In this document: piece by piece, positions 22,075 through 34,242 of the stretch
How positions within the stretch are numbered: the first letter of the stretch is position 1
Layout of the letters: every line of letters starts with the position of its first letter
DNA from: Adenanthera pavonina
Lineage: Eukaryota > Streptophyta > Magnoliopsida > Fabales > Fabaceae
DNA: 64,000 bases
Direction: 5' to 3'
NCBI GenBank assembly: GCA_026686845.1
Contig: JAIVEN010000011.1
Span: 22,864,501 to 22,928,500, forward strand
Notes under the pieces: generated by a model
The model's input: the letters and a program-made list of their open reading frames with translations, nothing else
Told to the model about the DNA's origin: nothing
Databases searched by the model: none
Made by a program: the position numbers and the translations under genes

Positions 22075-22421
22075 CACTTGTATCAAAACACATGCAAGTG
22101 TAAGAGGTTTGACTTCCTTCCTTTGTATAGCTCATAAGGTGTTTTCCCCTAAAATTGGTCTGATGCAGGCTCTATTAATGAAATATCTTGCTATGTTTAC
22201 TGCATCATCCCAGAAAACTTGAGGAAGCTCCTTTTTGTTCAGCATTGCTCTAGCCATTTGTCCAATTGTTCTGTTCTTCCTTTCTATTACTCCATTTTGC
22301 TGTGATGTCCTTGGTGCTGAAAAGTGATGATCAATTCCATGCTCTTCACAGTACTCCAGAAGCTTGAATTTTGAATTCTGCTCCATGATCAGACCTGATA
22401 GATACAATGGAAATACCTTTC
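22070..22421 (-). pseudogene. Broken Sirevirus integrase piece
   Basis: Minus-strand integrase core region (FPLYLSGLIMEQNSKF, then APRTSQQNGVIERKNRT). It continues into 10141-9093 across the young element. It shares the same GAGAATTC-type deletion frameshift as the plus-strand copy near 615. It ends at 22418-22421, where TTTC is common to pol and the adjoining LTR piece. Confidence 0.9.
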
Positions 22422-23836
22422 GAGCTAAAACTGAATAAGTCTGAAGAGATGTCTCTCTGTCAGACGAATTTTGGTCATCCAAAATTTGAATTTTCATCTA
22501 GTCTGAAAGAAGCCTTTTTAGTGATAGACGAACTTCACAAAGTCAAAATTCAAATTTCAGACAAAATGCAATTTGTGAAAACCAAAGAAATTCGTCTGAA
22601 ACTATGTTAAAGTTCATCTGAAATCAAGAAGAAATTGAGTTTGAAAAATGCTCTCTGACAGACGAACTTTGACTTTGCAACATTCGAATTTTCATATAAG
22701 TCTGAAAGGAGCTTCTTTGAGACAGACGAATTTCACTCTTTCGAAATTTGAATTTCAGACAAAACACAACTTGAGAAAAGAGAAGAAATTCATCTGAAAC
22801 AATGTTAAAGTTCATCTGAGATCAAGAATAAATTAAGTTTCAAAACTGGTCACTGACAGACGAATTTCACTCTGTCAAAATTCGAATTTCGAAGAAAGTT
22901 ATCTACTGTGCCTCTTTGAACGTTCAATGGACAGACGAATTTTAGGCATCCAAAATTCAAATTTCGAGGGTATTGTAGAAAATTGAAAACACTGTTCATG
23001 ATTTACAAAAAAACTTTCTTCTTGAAAATTCGTATGTCACATTGTGAAAATATTTTACAAGTTTCAAAATTCGAATTTCACTCTATGGACAGACGAACTT
23101 CATATTTTAACGTTGGAAGCTTTAACCATCGGTTCCTTCAAAATTCGTCTGTTGACCAACCAAAATTCGAATGTCAGTGTGTCAGAAACATTAAATACGG
23201 TTGGTAAATGGATACTTTTTCAGAGTAACCGTTGGATAACTTCCCCAACGGATAGATTTAGTCTCTAACGGATATTTGAGAACTAAAACTATAAATATAA
23301 CATCATTTGAAGTTATGGGCAACGAATCAAACCTGTATATATCGAATTTCTGCTGAATCTTCTTCTTAAAAGCTTTTACCCTCTCAACTTCATTATCTGT
23401 ACTTTAACCTTCATATCTACTCTATTCAAGAGAGTTATATCTTTGTAAACAATCTACTCTTCATCTGGAAGATAGATTTACTTGTGAGGGGAATTCACAA
23501 GGGGATTGGGAAGCACATAGTGAAAGTGCTTAGAGAGTTTGAGAGAGCTCAGAAACAGAGCATACTAGTATACTGTGGCATTAGCAAGAAGTCCGTTGAA
23601 ATTCTTGTTGTATAGTGGATAAATCTCAAGAGTTGTCTTGGGGACTGGACGTAGGTCAAGTGGATAGACCGAACCAGAATAAATCACGAGTCTTCCTCTC
23701 CTTATCCTTACTTATCAGCTTGCTCTGTTTTACTCATTTTTATTACAGTGTGATATCTCCACCCACTTCACTTTGTGCAGAAAAATTTCAATCTTCCCAA
23801 TTCACCCCCCCTCTTGGGAAGTCAGCCTTGCTAACA
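22421..23836 (+). repeat. 5'-truncated Sirevirus LTR piece
   Basis: It matches the young family's LTR from the internal word CGAGCTAAAACTGA (10449 in the 5' LTR) to the terminus GCTAACA. It is moderately diverged, with many CpG sites still present. It is followed directly by minus-strand gag. The simplest history is a plus-strand element that inserted into the minus-strand gag, followed by a deletion joining the interior of its 3' LTR to pol. Confidence 0.88.
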
Positions 23837-25225
23837 AACAACATATCTTTAACCTTGGTGAGTTTAGCCATGCTTTTCACAAGATATTCATTATTTTTCT
23901 TCAGTTCAATACATGATGTACAACAAAGAGATTCAGTCCTATGTAGAGATGTAGTGTTAGACATTTTGCAATCAGATTCCAACTTGCTAATCTTCTTCTT
24001 AGCCAGTTTTAGTTTTTTTTTACATTTGTAATGAATTCATCATGTAGATCATGAAATGCATCAAGCAGTTTAGAATATAAGGCTTTAGAATCATTTACCT
24101 CATCCTCATGATCACTGCCAGATAAGTTTGGAGTCTCTTCAGTTGTATGTGCCATCAAATAGATGTTGACAATTTCTTCCTCATTTTCTTCTTCCTTATC
24201 TGAGTTGTTATCCCAGATTGATGAGATATAGGCCTTTTTCTTTTTGCCTTTGTCAGCTGCTTTCTTTTCTTTTTCCTACTTTTTCAGGAATTGTGGGCAA
24301 TCCCATTTGATGTGCCCTTGCTTCTTGTATTTATAGCAGGTGACAGGTTCTTTGCCTTCTTTCTTGTTGTCTGTAGCTACTCCTTTCTTGAAGAACTTCT
24401 TATTTCTCTTCTTATTATAGAATCTTCCAAATTTTCTAACTAACATAGCTAGAGTCTCTTCATCCAGTCCTTCTTTATCATTAGACTCTTCTTCTTTTTC
24501 TTTAGCAGTTTTTAATGCAAGACCTTTTTTCTTCTTATCTTAACTAGCTTCCTCGAGAGCCTTTATCTTACCCTCATACACTTCAAGACTATTGAAGAGA
24601 GCTGTGTTAGAAGCCATTGACTCTCCTCTGGCCTCTTCTATGGTTGTTACTTTTAGTTGCCATTCCAGAGGGAGAGCTCTAAAAATTTTTCTAACTTTCT
24701 TTGGCTGAGTATACTCCTTACCGAGGCTCTTCAGTTGATTCACAATGAGGGTAAATCTCTTTTGTAGTTCTTTGATGTTTTCTTCTTCCATCATTTTGAA
24801 GCTTTCATATTCACCAATACAGGAGTTTAGTTCATTCTTCCTCACTCCAGTAGTTCCTTCATAAGTAATTTCTAAAGTGTCCTACGTTCCTTTGGCTGTA
24901 GCACATTGAGACACCCTATAGAATTTGTCCTGATTAAGTGCACTGACCAGGCAGTGTTTTACTTTGTAGTTGAGTAGAAATTTTCTCTTATCTTCCTCAT
25001 TCCATTCCTCTTCTGGTCTTTCTTTGTATTTTCCATCATCCTGTAACTTCATTGGGACAAAATCTCCCTTCTGGATGACTGACCAGATGTCTAAGTCAAT
25101 GAATTGGAGAAAGATTTGCATTATCATCTTCCAGTATCCATAATGCTTTCCATTGAAGCTAGGAGGTCTATTTGTGTTGTTTTCTTCAAGAAGAATGCTT
25201 TCACCAAAGCTAGCTATTGATTCTC
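23837..25225 (-). pseudogene. Broken Sirevirus gag
   Basis: It matches Gag from its N-terminus (IASFGESILLEENN, where the initiator ATG has become ATA) to about residue 460. Blocks recognisable are YWKMIMQIFLQFIDLDIW, EEARGESMAS and the first zinc knuckle near 24335, in which the second cysteine is now tyrosine (CYKYKKQGHIKWDC). The second knuckle was lost with the deletion. Frameshifts near 24860 and 24540 and several stops make it non-functional. Confidence 0.9.
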
Positions 25226-25261
25226 TCGGATTGTTAGATCCTTCACTGGGGAATCCGGACT

Positions 25262-25271
25262 CTAATATCAC
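25262..25271 (-). other. Decayed tRNA-Met primer binding site
   Basis: The minus strand reads TGATATTAGAG just after the LTR end, against TGGTATCAGAG in the intact element; two transitions have occurred. Confidence 0.7.
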
Positions 25272-25272
25272 T

Positions 25273-26791
25273 TGTTTAGTCTGCTGGCTTCCTCAGAGTG
25301 GGGTAAATTAGGAAGTTTAAAAATTTTTCGCAAAATTGTAAAAGTGCAGTGAAAGCAAAAGTTGTAGAAAAATAGAGTGTAGAATATAATAAAGCAGTTT
25401 GCAAGGTAGAGAAAAGGAAGACACAAAGATTTATCCTGGTTTAATCCCTTCCTCTTGATCTAATGTCTAGTCCTCAAACTACCACTTGAGATTTTTCACT
25501 ATCTTGCAAGAATTCAATGGGCTCCTTGCAATGCCATAATACAACCTTGTACTATGTTCTAAGAGCTTACAAATTCTCACTCTACACTCTAGCAAAGTGT
25601 TTCTCAAATCCCTTGTGAAATCCCCTCACAAGAAAATTTTTCTTCCAGATGAAGAGAAGTTTGTTTACAATAAAAGAAACTCTCTAATATGGAGTATATA
25701 TGACAGTTGAGGTGCAATATAAAAAGTGTGAGAGAGTATAAGGCTTTGTCTAATGATTTTGATAGAGTTTCAGTATTTACAGCATTAGATTCTACCCACA
25801 ACTTCAAATAAAATTCTATTTATAGATTTATGTCTTAACTATAGGTTAGAGACAAGATCTAACTGTTAGAGATGTTACCCAATGGTTACTCTGCAAAACT
25901 AGTTATTCACCAACCACATTTAATGCGTCTAACATCTAAAGTTCAAATTTTGGGGTGTCAATAGACAAATTTCGCAGAGACCATAAGTTAAAGACCTTAA
26001 CGTTGAACTTCAAAGTTCGTCTATTCCATGGTGTAATTCAAATTTTGATTATGACAAATATTTCTCATGTTAGAACATATAAATTTTCAATTTTAAAGTG
26101 CTCATATTAAGTGTGAACAGTTGCCCCATATTGCTACAGCGCACTCGAAATTCAAATTTTGGGGATTCAAAATTCGTCTGTCAATGAGCAACTTGATATG
26201 GCACAAATGTTCTTCTTTTCGAAATTTGAATTTTGATCCTTCAAACTTCATCTTTCAGAGAAACCTCTTACCAGACTTATATGTTTTCATTCCAAAGTTC
26301 AAATTTTCAAAACCAAAGTTCGTTTGTCAGAGGAACTGACTTTGAACTCTTTTTGCACTCTAATTTTAGATGAACTTTGACACAGTTTCAAACAAATTTT
26401 TCATTTTTCTCAAATTATGCTTGACTTGAAATTCAAATTTCAACAGGCTGAAATTCGTCTGTCAGAGGTAACATATCTGTGATTTTGAATTTCAGTTATC
26501 AAAGTTTAAATTTTCAAAAAAAACATATGAAGTTTGATATTTCAAAATTTGTCTGTCAGTTAGTATTTTTCAAATTTATCATAAGTTAGCATAAGATAGT
26601 TGAAAAATACTATTTAAAACAAGTAGGTGCAAGATCAAAGCCTTTTACTCTATGATCACTGTGAAAAATCCTACAAACTAATTTTGTACTCATTTCTTCA
26701 TGGATTTCTTCACTTGAGTTCTCTTGTACTCCTTTGATATCTTCTTTTCAAGCTCCGGTTGTTTGGAATCATCAAAACACTTGATTCAACA
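25273..26791 (-). repeat. 5' LTR of old minus-strand Sirevirus (1519 bp)
   Basis: Reading the minus strand, it runs from TGTTGAATCAAG at 26791 to AAACA at 25273. It is close to the LTR at 6380-7935. It includes the TATAAATAG-type core promoter (reverse, near 25815-25824). Confidence 0.9.
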
Positions 26792-28263
26792 CATCCAACC
26801 TTTTTAATAAAAGTCAGTTCATGGGTTTTGCATCTCATAAATTGTGAATCAAACTCAGTATATCTACTCGATTAATTTTCTATTCACTTAATTCGTATGG
26901 GTTTTATTCATATGAACTACAATACAACATTATAATCAGATATTTGAGCAGATTGACCACATCCTATTAATGACATATAGTCAATATAATTGTTCTCATT
27001 ACAAAGTATTTGTTTTCCTATGTTCAATGGGGATTATGGACAAGTGTCCAAAATTGTTCTGTGGCTTATGGAATTTAGGATATCTATTTTCATCAATATT
27101 TTTAATTTTTATGGTACTTTGTTCTGGTCAACATAAAACAAAAGTGTATGCGCTGCTTTGAAGACAAGAACTACTAGTTAGCCCTTAACATGAAGATTGA
27201 GGACAAGAACTACTACTATTATACTATAAATGCCACTTTGTTAGCTGAAATTTTGTTCAAAACAAGTCATACTATACCAAAACACAAAGGCTAAACATGT
27301 AGGTCTAATGTTTGACATCCAAAATTTAAAAAAAAAATGACAAACATGTGGAGGTAGATTAAATAAGTTTGCTGCAAAATAGTTCTCTTTAATATTGCCT
27401 TATCTTCTAACTTATCATGAGCATTCATTTACCCTTGATGATCAACGAACCACTATGGCCTCTATATAAAAAAATTAAACAATGCAAAAAATATATATAG
27501 GTATATTTTGCAAATTAGATTAAATAAATATGACAAACAAATAAACATGTCAAAGAGCCTTCTCCTAGTTATGAAGCATCATCATTTTTGTAAGTAGTCA
27601 AACACTCCCTGCATCACTGATGGTGGACACTCAAATTGAGTTGGCAATCAGCCCTGGTTACACATCACTTCTTTCTTCATCTGTGGAATGTTGCAGTTGT
27701 TCAAACCTTCGTGTTTCATGATCTTAATGAAAGGAAAGGAAGGAAATGGAAAAGAAAGGATTTTAATTTTATCTTATTTGGGGTGTAGGAGACTTTGCTT
27801 TCTTGACATAGCCAATGTATTAGAGGCACTTATTGCTAGATCTAGTTATAATAGTTACTTGTGAATGTTGGGATTTGGTAGTAGTACAATTTGAATTTCA
27901 TGCTAGTAAGTTTGTGGTTGTGACATTATGTGATATACTGAAATTTTTCATACTTATTTATGTTTTCTTGCATTATAATTAGTTGTTGCTTCTAATTGCT
28001 TAAGCAGTAGAAACATTCATGCCAAAATAGATATTGATCCTTCAAACCTCAAAGCATTCTTGACTTTTTAGAGAGAGTTAGGTGTCAAACCTCTCTCATG
28101 TGGGTTTATGATAAATAAAAAGTTATTTTTATTTAGGATTATGTTAGGCCAGTGGATCTCAGTTGAACAGAAGTCAGTAGAAGATGAGCAACCATATTAA
28201 TGAAGAAGTGGCCAAGGATGTTGAGGGGGATATTTATGATTTTGAGTGTGAAGTTAAAGAGTT
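26792..28263. other. Stretch with no recognised gene
   Basis: AT-rich sequence with scattered short ORFs only. I see no domain, splice-linked coding signal or clear repeat boundary. Confidence 0.6.
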
Positions 28264-30646
28264 AATAAATCTAGGACAGCATCTACTTTACTCGAGTCTA
28301 CTATAACCCCATCCTTGAAGACGACGTGCCCTAAGAACCGTACCTCTGTGAGCCAAAGCTTACACTTACTTAGTTTAGCATACAGCTTTCTTTCTTTTAA
28401 AACTATCAAGACTATTCTCAAATGCATTTTGTGCTCCTCTAAAGACCTAGAGTACACTAATATATCATCGATAAAGACCAAAACAAATTTATCTAAGTAA
28501 TGATTAGGAAGTATGAGTTTTGGAGCATTAGTCCATAAAAATTGCTGGAGCATTAGTCAAACCAAATGGCATCACTAAAAAATCATAGTGCCCGTGATGA
28601 GTTCTAAAAGCAGTTTTGGCAACATCTTCTGCCTTTAGCCGTAATTGATGATACCTTGATCGTAAATCAATTTTTGAAAACATAATGGCACCAGCCAACT
28701 GATCTAATAGGTCATCAATTCTTGGTAAGGGGTATTTATTCTATATTGTCACTTTGTTCATTTCCTATAGTCAATACATAATTGAAGGCTTCCATCTTTC
28801 TTCTTTACAAATAATACTGAAGCACCCCATGGAGAAACACTAGGTCTAATGAATCCTTTTTCCAATAACTCCTCAATTTGCTTCTTTAATTCTGCTAACT
28901 TAGATGGGGCCATTCTATATGGTGCTTTGGATATCGGGCCCGTTCCTGGTGCTAAGTCTATGGCAAATTCAATTTCTCTTTCCGGTGGTAAATCTTTAAA
29001 ATCCTTTGGAAATACTTCTGGAAATTCCTTTACCACTGGCATATTTTCAATCTCTTCATCAACTTCCACATTGACTGAAAAGAAAACTAAGTAGGCTGAA
29101 CATCCTTTTCCCAAGCATCTCTCAACTTGAGCGGTCGATATAAAATTTAGCTTAGTCTCAGTAATTGGAATACTTTCTGGGGTAAGCAAGATTAGGACTA
29201 TTATGACATCTATATCTGGGAATGGCATGCATATAAGATCTAGTGTGGCGTAGCAATGTTTAAATTGTACAATGCAATTTAGACAGACATGAGATATGGT
29301 TGCTTGGTTACCAGTAGGTGTGGACACATGCAAATCATATGGCAACTGAATGATTATCAGATCCAACCCTTTAGCACATCTATAGGAAATGAAAGAATGA
29401 CTAGCACCTAAATCAAACAAGGCATGCATAAGATAATCATTTACTTTAATCATACCTTTAATGAAATCAAGTGATTGTCGGGCCTCTTGTTGCTTAAGAG
29501 CAAAGACTCTTCCTTCTGCTTGTAGTCTAGTCCTTACTATATCTACTCTGTAATCTCTCGCAAAGTGTTCAGGTTTTCCACATCTGAAGCATACATTATA
29601 CCCAGCTAAACATGGTCTTCCACCATGTATCTTGCCACATTGCTCACACACTGGAGCTTCTTTCTGTACATCTCTCTGCACATCTCTTTGCATAAATTGT
29701 CCTCCTCCTCTTTTGCCTCCCCTTCTACCTCTTCTATTATTCCATGACCTTTTTTTTTCTTATTTGATTCTCCTTCTTCATATGTAACTTTTCTTGTACT
29801 AGTTGGGACAAAAGACATAAAGCCTTTATGATTCAAACATCCTTCAGTGATCCTACTGACCTCAACTAGTGTATTGAACTCTCTAATCCTTATAGGCACT
29901 ACTCTTTCTCTTATAGCCAGTTTCAAACCTCTTTCTAGCTTCTCAGTCTTCCATCGTTCATCATCATGTTGCTATAAGTATGTAGAATACCTTACTAATT
30001 GTATAAAAGCAACTACATACTCATCAATAGACTGATTTTCTCCATGTCAAAGCATAATGAATTTCATTTCCTTCTCATCTCTAACTAACAGTGGGAAGTA
30101 CTTATCATAGAAATACTCTAAAAATATCTCCCATGTCAGGGGTATGTTACGTGCTTGCAAAATTAGCTATGTGTTTCGCCACCATCAATCTGCCTCTTTC
30201 TCAAACATGTAAGTGGCTAACAAAGCTTTCATCTCGGAGGTGCATCCCATTAGTCTAAATATCTTTTCAAGACTCACTATCCAATCCTCCACTGCCTGAA
30301 CATTGAATTTTCCTTCAAAGGAAGGAGGACAATGCTTCCTGAACTAAGCTATAACATTCTGTTGATTGGTAAAGTCTATCGTTGCCGGATTCATCACTGT
30401 AACTAGTGTTTCTACTTGCTACTGTGGACTTTGAACTAGCACCTCAGTTCTAACCTTAGGATATTCTCTCTAATATGCTCTAGTCCTCTGTAAATTCTTA
30501 ATAATTCTCTATTGTTGATCCAATATGTTCATAATGACTTGCAAGGGATCAACCTGCTGTGGAGCACCTTGTTGTAGAATATCTTGTTATGGAGCTCCTT
30601 CCTGTTCAGGAGTTGCTTCTCTAGTTTGTCTTCTAGTATGTGTCAT
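28264..30646 (-). pseudogene. Broken Ty3/gypsy gag-pol
   Basis: It starts at the ATG at 30646-30644 (MTHTRRQTRE). The Gag core (YFPLLVRDEKEMKFIML near 30070) is followed by a zinc knuckle near 29590 in which the last cysteine is tyrosine (CFRCGKPEHFARDY). The protease active site reads DLGASHSFIS instead of D[ST]GA (near 29400). RT starts with KAPYRMAPSKLAELKKQ, then PWGASVLFVKKKDGS, and carries the catalytic FIDDILVYS near 28450. Frameshifts lie near 29690, 28750 and 28540, with stops in the Gag core. It ends inside RT at SSKVDAVLD. Not functional. Confidence 0.88.
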
Positions 30647-30906
30647 TTTAATCTACACAATATTAAAATCACGTTCATATAATAATCATACTCAGAGAAC
30701 GTATATAAACATATTATTTTATTCACATAGTCACTATATACATGCTTTCCTTCATAATCCTTTCTACTTTATCATACATCAATCTTTCTATTCTACCTCT
30801 TATACTTGTTATGACTGCTTATATATTACATCTCAAAATTAGCAATCAATCAACATTCTTTACATATATACATGTTTACATATGCATACAACCGACTATC
30901 ATTTAT

Positions 30907-32045
30907 AAGGAACTAGGACTATCTAGGAGGTAAGCAGTTACTGGATCCTCCTTCGGATCCTCCTCTGGTTCTTCCTCTTGATTTTCTTGTGCTACTATTG
31001 GCTATTTCTCATATTGTCCCTCTATCAGGTTCTCATGGTTTGGGAGCTCTACAGGGTCAGTCTCAGCCTGTTCGATATTCTCTAGTTCCATCCTTAGCTT
31101 TTCACGATGTCTCAATTCTTGAAGGCATTCCTAAAAACTTACTGGCCACTCTCTTCTCTTCTCATCTTTACTATTGCCCAATAGTCATCATCATCAGGCA
31201 ATATGGTGAGGACTGTATCTATCCATGCTGGCTCAAAGAAAGGTTGACCTTGGGACTCCATAAATTCTTTTGCACCCCTTAACATATCCAAGAAAGTAGT
31301 CATTGGGGAGTCCCAATAACTTCGAAGACTTTCATTATGAAATCTAACCACAATCTCCCATACTCTTTGAGCTTCATTAATGGGAGCTTCAGGAATTTCT
31401 ACAATTGGCTACTTCCCTGAATCACCTTTCTGTATCTTTTTCTTCACAGCCTTCTTGACTTTCCCCTCTATCATGTAATTCTTAACACAGCGAGCTAAGT
31501 TTTGGTACTCCCTTCCTTCTAACTTTGCTTTAATGGGTGTCCAAAACTCGTCATCTGGTATTCCATTGAGGAGGGTGGTGATCCAGATCGGGCCAGGGTA
31601 TTCTATTTCTGTTCCTTCTAGAAATGTCTTAACCTTTGACACTCTACTCATGAATGCCATTACTTGCTCCGGTCCCTCTGAGTAAGCTCCATATTCCCTT
31701 GAGCACTTACGTATGATTTGGTACACTATAAGTTCTACATCTGCCAGTCTATCATCTGGGGTATTATTAGGATCCAACAGAAATCCTGCTATGTAGTCCA
31801 CATCTTCATATACCTCAACCGCCCTTTCCTGTGGTAAGGCATCTACAGGAGGAACTGCCTATATAGGCACTGCTGGAATAGCCTCCTATATTAGTTGGGG
31901 AATTCCCACTTCATACTATTCTTCCTTTACATTATCGACAGGAACCTCATTGGAGCCTATAAATTTCCACTTAATGGTGTACCTTTGGTACCATCTCAGG
32001 CTCTTCATGATTATCAAAAACTGAGCTGTTATTTGTTGAAGACAT
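30907..32045 (-). pseudogene. Extra ORF upstream of gypsy gag
   Basis: A broken coding region of about 380 codons between the PBS and gag. It starts near ATG 32045 (MSSTNNSSVFDNHEEPEM) and ends near TAA 30907. The best parts are 31801-31409 (MDYIAGFLLDPNNTPDDRL through IQKGDSGK) and 31351-31139 (VVRFHNESLRSYWDS through MRREESGQ). These two parts resemble each other: GPIWITTLLNGIPDDEFW and EPAWIDTVLTILPDDDDYW. The C-terminus is strongly acidic and proline-rich. I do not recognise the family. ORFs in front of gag are known from some plant gypsy lineages such as Ogre/Tat, but this PBS is tRNA-Met type, so I do not assign it there. Confidence 0.6.
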
Positions 32046-32200
32046 CCTTACTATCCTTCAATCACAATAACAATTAGTTAGTACAATAATACTAAGGAAT
32101 AATTTATTTATCACTATTTCTTTTCCTAAACTTAAACAGTACTGGCACATTACTATTGCTCTGAGAGCCTAAACCTTTGGCTCTGAGGCCCTAAACCTTT

Positions 32201-32213
32201 AGCTCTAATACCA
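32201..32213 (-). other. Primer binding site of gypsy element
   Basis: The minus strand reads TGGTATTAGAGCT, one transition from the tRNA-Met site TGGTATCAGAGC. It lies a few bases inside the LTR end GGTGTTACT. Confidence 0.8.
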
Positions 32214-32218
32214 AAAAG

Positions 32219-33884
32219 AGTAACACCTCTCTTATGGGCCCATTTCCCATGTATTTAATCATTCTAAAGTCTATTTATATCATAGTAGGATCTTGAATCA
32301 CAATAAATGCCATAATAAAATTTTTTCAACTTTGGCCACTATTAATTTAATTGAATTTATTTATTCCAATTAAATTTCAAAAAATCATAACTAAATCAAT
32401 AAAAATCGTACGTATGTAATTTGAGTCTCTAGATATAGCTTATAACTTTGTCTTCATGGGAAAAATATAAGTCAAAGCAATGATAGTACTGATCTGTATA
32501 GCAAACCCAGTGAATTTTCACATTTTATACGAAAACTGCAAAATAATCATTTTAAATGGGATTAAATATAAAAATCTGCCAAATATTACACACACATCTA
32601 GTATGAGTGTTCTTTAGACCATTGGAGAGCTCTTCCTGTCTACTCTTAAACCATATACATCATTCATACTTTATGCATCAAAGTCCAAATAGTTGCATTT
32701 TTACTCTACATAGGTCAAGATCACCATTTATATCTTACTACTTTGCCAAACAAAAGCCATAAAATATTTACATGGCCATATATCATTTTCATACTATGCC
32801 ATACTTTAGCTAAGACCTAAGGCATCATAACAACTTGAAGAAACATACTTAACATCACATTTACAAATTTTACACAAAATGTCAATACTCATGGCTATTG
32901 CTAGAATTATCAAGTTAATGGCCAAATTCTTTCTCCTTTCCTTTCTCTTCCTTGGTGGTCTTGCCATTGTTGCTACCTATTCATGGTTAATATTTAGAAG
33001 AGTTAGATTCAAAGAATCTCAGTAGTTAACACCCAACATTCCATCACATCATCACATTAAGCATGAAAACATCAAGATAACACATTTTGAATACATTAAC
33101 ACATTTACATCATATGAATTCATAAAATTTTTGGCAGAGTTTTGTTTTGAAAAATGGATATCCTGGGGTCTCAATGCCCCTCAATCAACTCATACAATAC
33201 ACATAAATCATCTCAAAATGTTATTGCAATCATATGGCAAGGCATAAAGCACATTGAAAATAACTATGATAACATAATGCTAGTATGGGAAATTAACTAC
33301 CTTATGATGCTCCCTTGCTCTTCAAACTTGGTATGCCACTTCTTGAGCCTCCTAACACTTCCTTGAACCTAATCATATCATCATATAATCCATTTAGCCA
33401 CTGATTTTCAGAATTACATAAGACATTACTCACTAAAACCTAAATTTTTCACTTAGCTTTCCTTTGATCTTTCTTTATACAACACCCTTGTTCTCAAGGT
33501 TTTGGATCATGGGGAATCCCATTTTCAAGTCAAAATCATGAAATTCCAACTCAAAATACTCCCCTTATTCTGACTGAAATCTGACCTAAGTGATTGGAAA
33601 ATATTTCCTTCAAATCACTTCAAACCATCCATGGGTTCATGCTTCTAGTATATAGTCTAAGCTTTCCCTTAAGTTTAATAGTTCAAAACTCATTCCTATT
33701 GCTAAATCATGTTTTGGCCGAAACCCTAAGATGGAAAAGAAGCAAACCAAACCATAAAACGTACTTTGAAAGCCATAGATAGTAAGCTTAAGGTAGTAGT
33801 ATAGAAGCTTACCAATTTGTGCTTCAATTTTTCTTTGGTTTCTCTTCCTTTTTCTCTTCCTTCTTCCTCCCTTTTCTTTGGAAT
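32219..33884 (-). repeat. Gypsy 5' LTR, truncated at its start
   Basis: It is homologous to the other gypsy LTRs of the window; 33440-33878 reversed matches 56770-57130 almost base for base. The first 700 bp or so of the LTR is missing because a Sirevirus LTR piece joins at 33885. Small ORFs here are LTR sequence. Confidence 0.82.
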
Positions 33885-34167
33885 AAAGCATCAAGTTATA
33901 CTGAGGTATTGCAAGAAACCCACCAAGTTCTTGCAAAATAGTGGAAAATCTCAAATGATAGCTTGAGGACTAGACGTAGGACAAGAGAAAGAGACCGAAC
34001 TAGGATAAATAATTGTGTCTTCTCTTCCCTTATCTTGTTTTTCACTTGGTTACTTTTTATACTCTACTTTTACTGTTACTCTTGCTTTCATTACTCTCTT
34101 ATACTTTTGCAGAAAGTTTTCATCTTCCTAATTCACCCTCCTTCTAGGGAAGCCAACATATCTAACA
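33885..34167 (+). repeat. 3' end piece of a Sirevirus LTR
   Basis: It runs from AATAAAGCATCAAG to the terminus ATCTAACA, matching for example 36862-37144. It is followed directly by minus-strand Sirevirus gag. Confidence 0.82.
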
Positions 34168-34242
34168 TAGGAGACTCTGTAGAATTTATCCTGGTTGAGA
34201 GCATTGACAAAATAGTATTTTGCTTTGAAGTTTAGCAAAATT
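34168..34242 (-). pseudogene. Sirevirus gag fragment, left part
   Basis: The minus strand matches Gag around LNQDEFYRVS (compare 24915-24975). The rest of this gag lies at 38089-38328, across a gypsy LTR insertion; the bases flanking that insertion (AAATT at 34238-34242 and AAACT at 38089-38093) look like a TSD with one change. Confidence 0.78.

Larger units (their letters stand above)
9093..26791 (-). mobile_element. Old minus-strand Sirevirus, interrupted and truncated
   Basis: Read leftward it holds a 5' LTR (26791-25273), decayed PBS, gag (about 25225-23837), then pol (22421-22070 and 10141-9093). About 1.2 kb between gag and integrase is missing and is replaced by a plus-strand LTR piece (22421-23836). 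The complete plus-strand element 10142-22069 splits its integrase. RNase H, the env-like ORF and the 3' LTR are missing at the left. Confidence 0.85.
28264..33884 (-). mobile_element. Broken Ty3/gypsy element, minus strand
   Basis: Read leftward: 5' LTR (from about 33884, truncated, to 32219), PBS (32213-32201), an extra ORF (32045-30907), gag (from 30646), protease, and reverse transcriptase. It stops abruptly at about 28264, so RNase H, integrase and 3' LTR are missing. The order protease-RT after a CCHC Gag, and the sequences FFKDLPPERE-like and VFIDDILVYS, identify the Ty3/gypsy group. Confidence 0.88.

Noticed and set aside
26792..28263. Possible host exons near 27600-27700
   Set aside because: The composition is slightly less AT-rich, but I found no frame or domain to support a gene.
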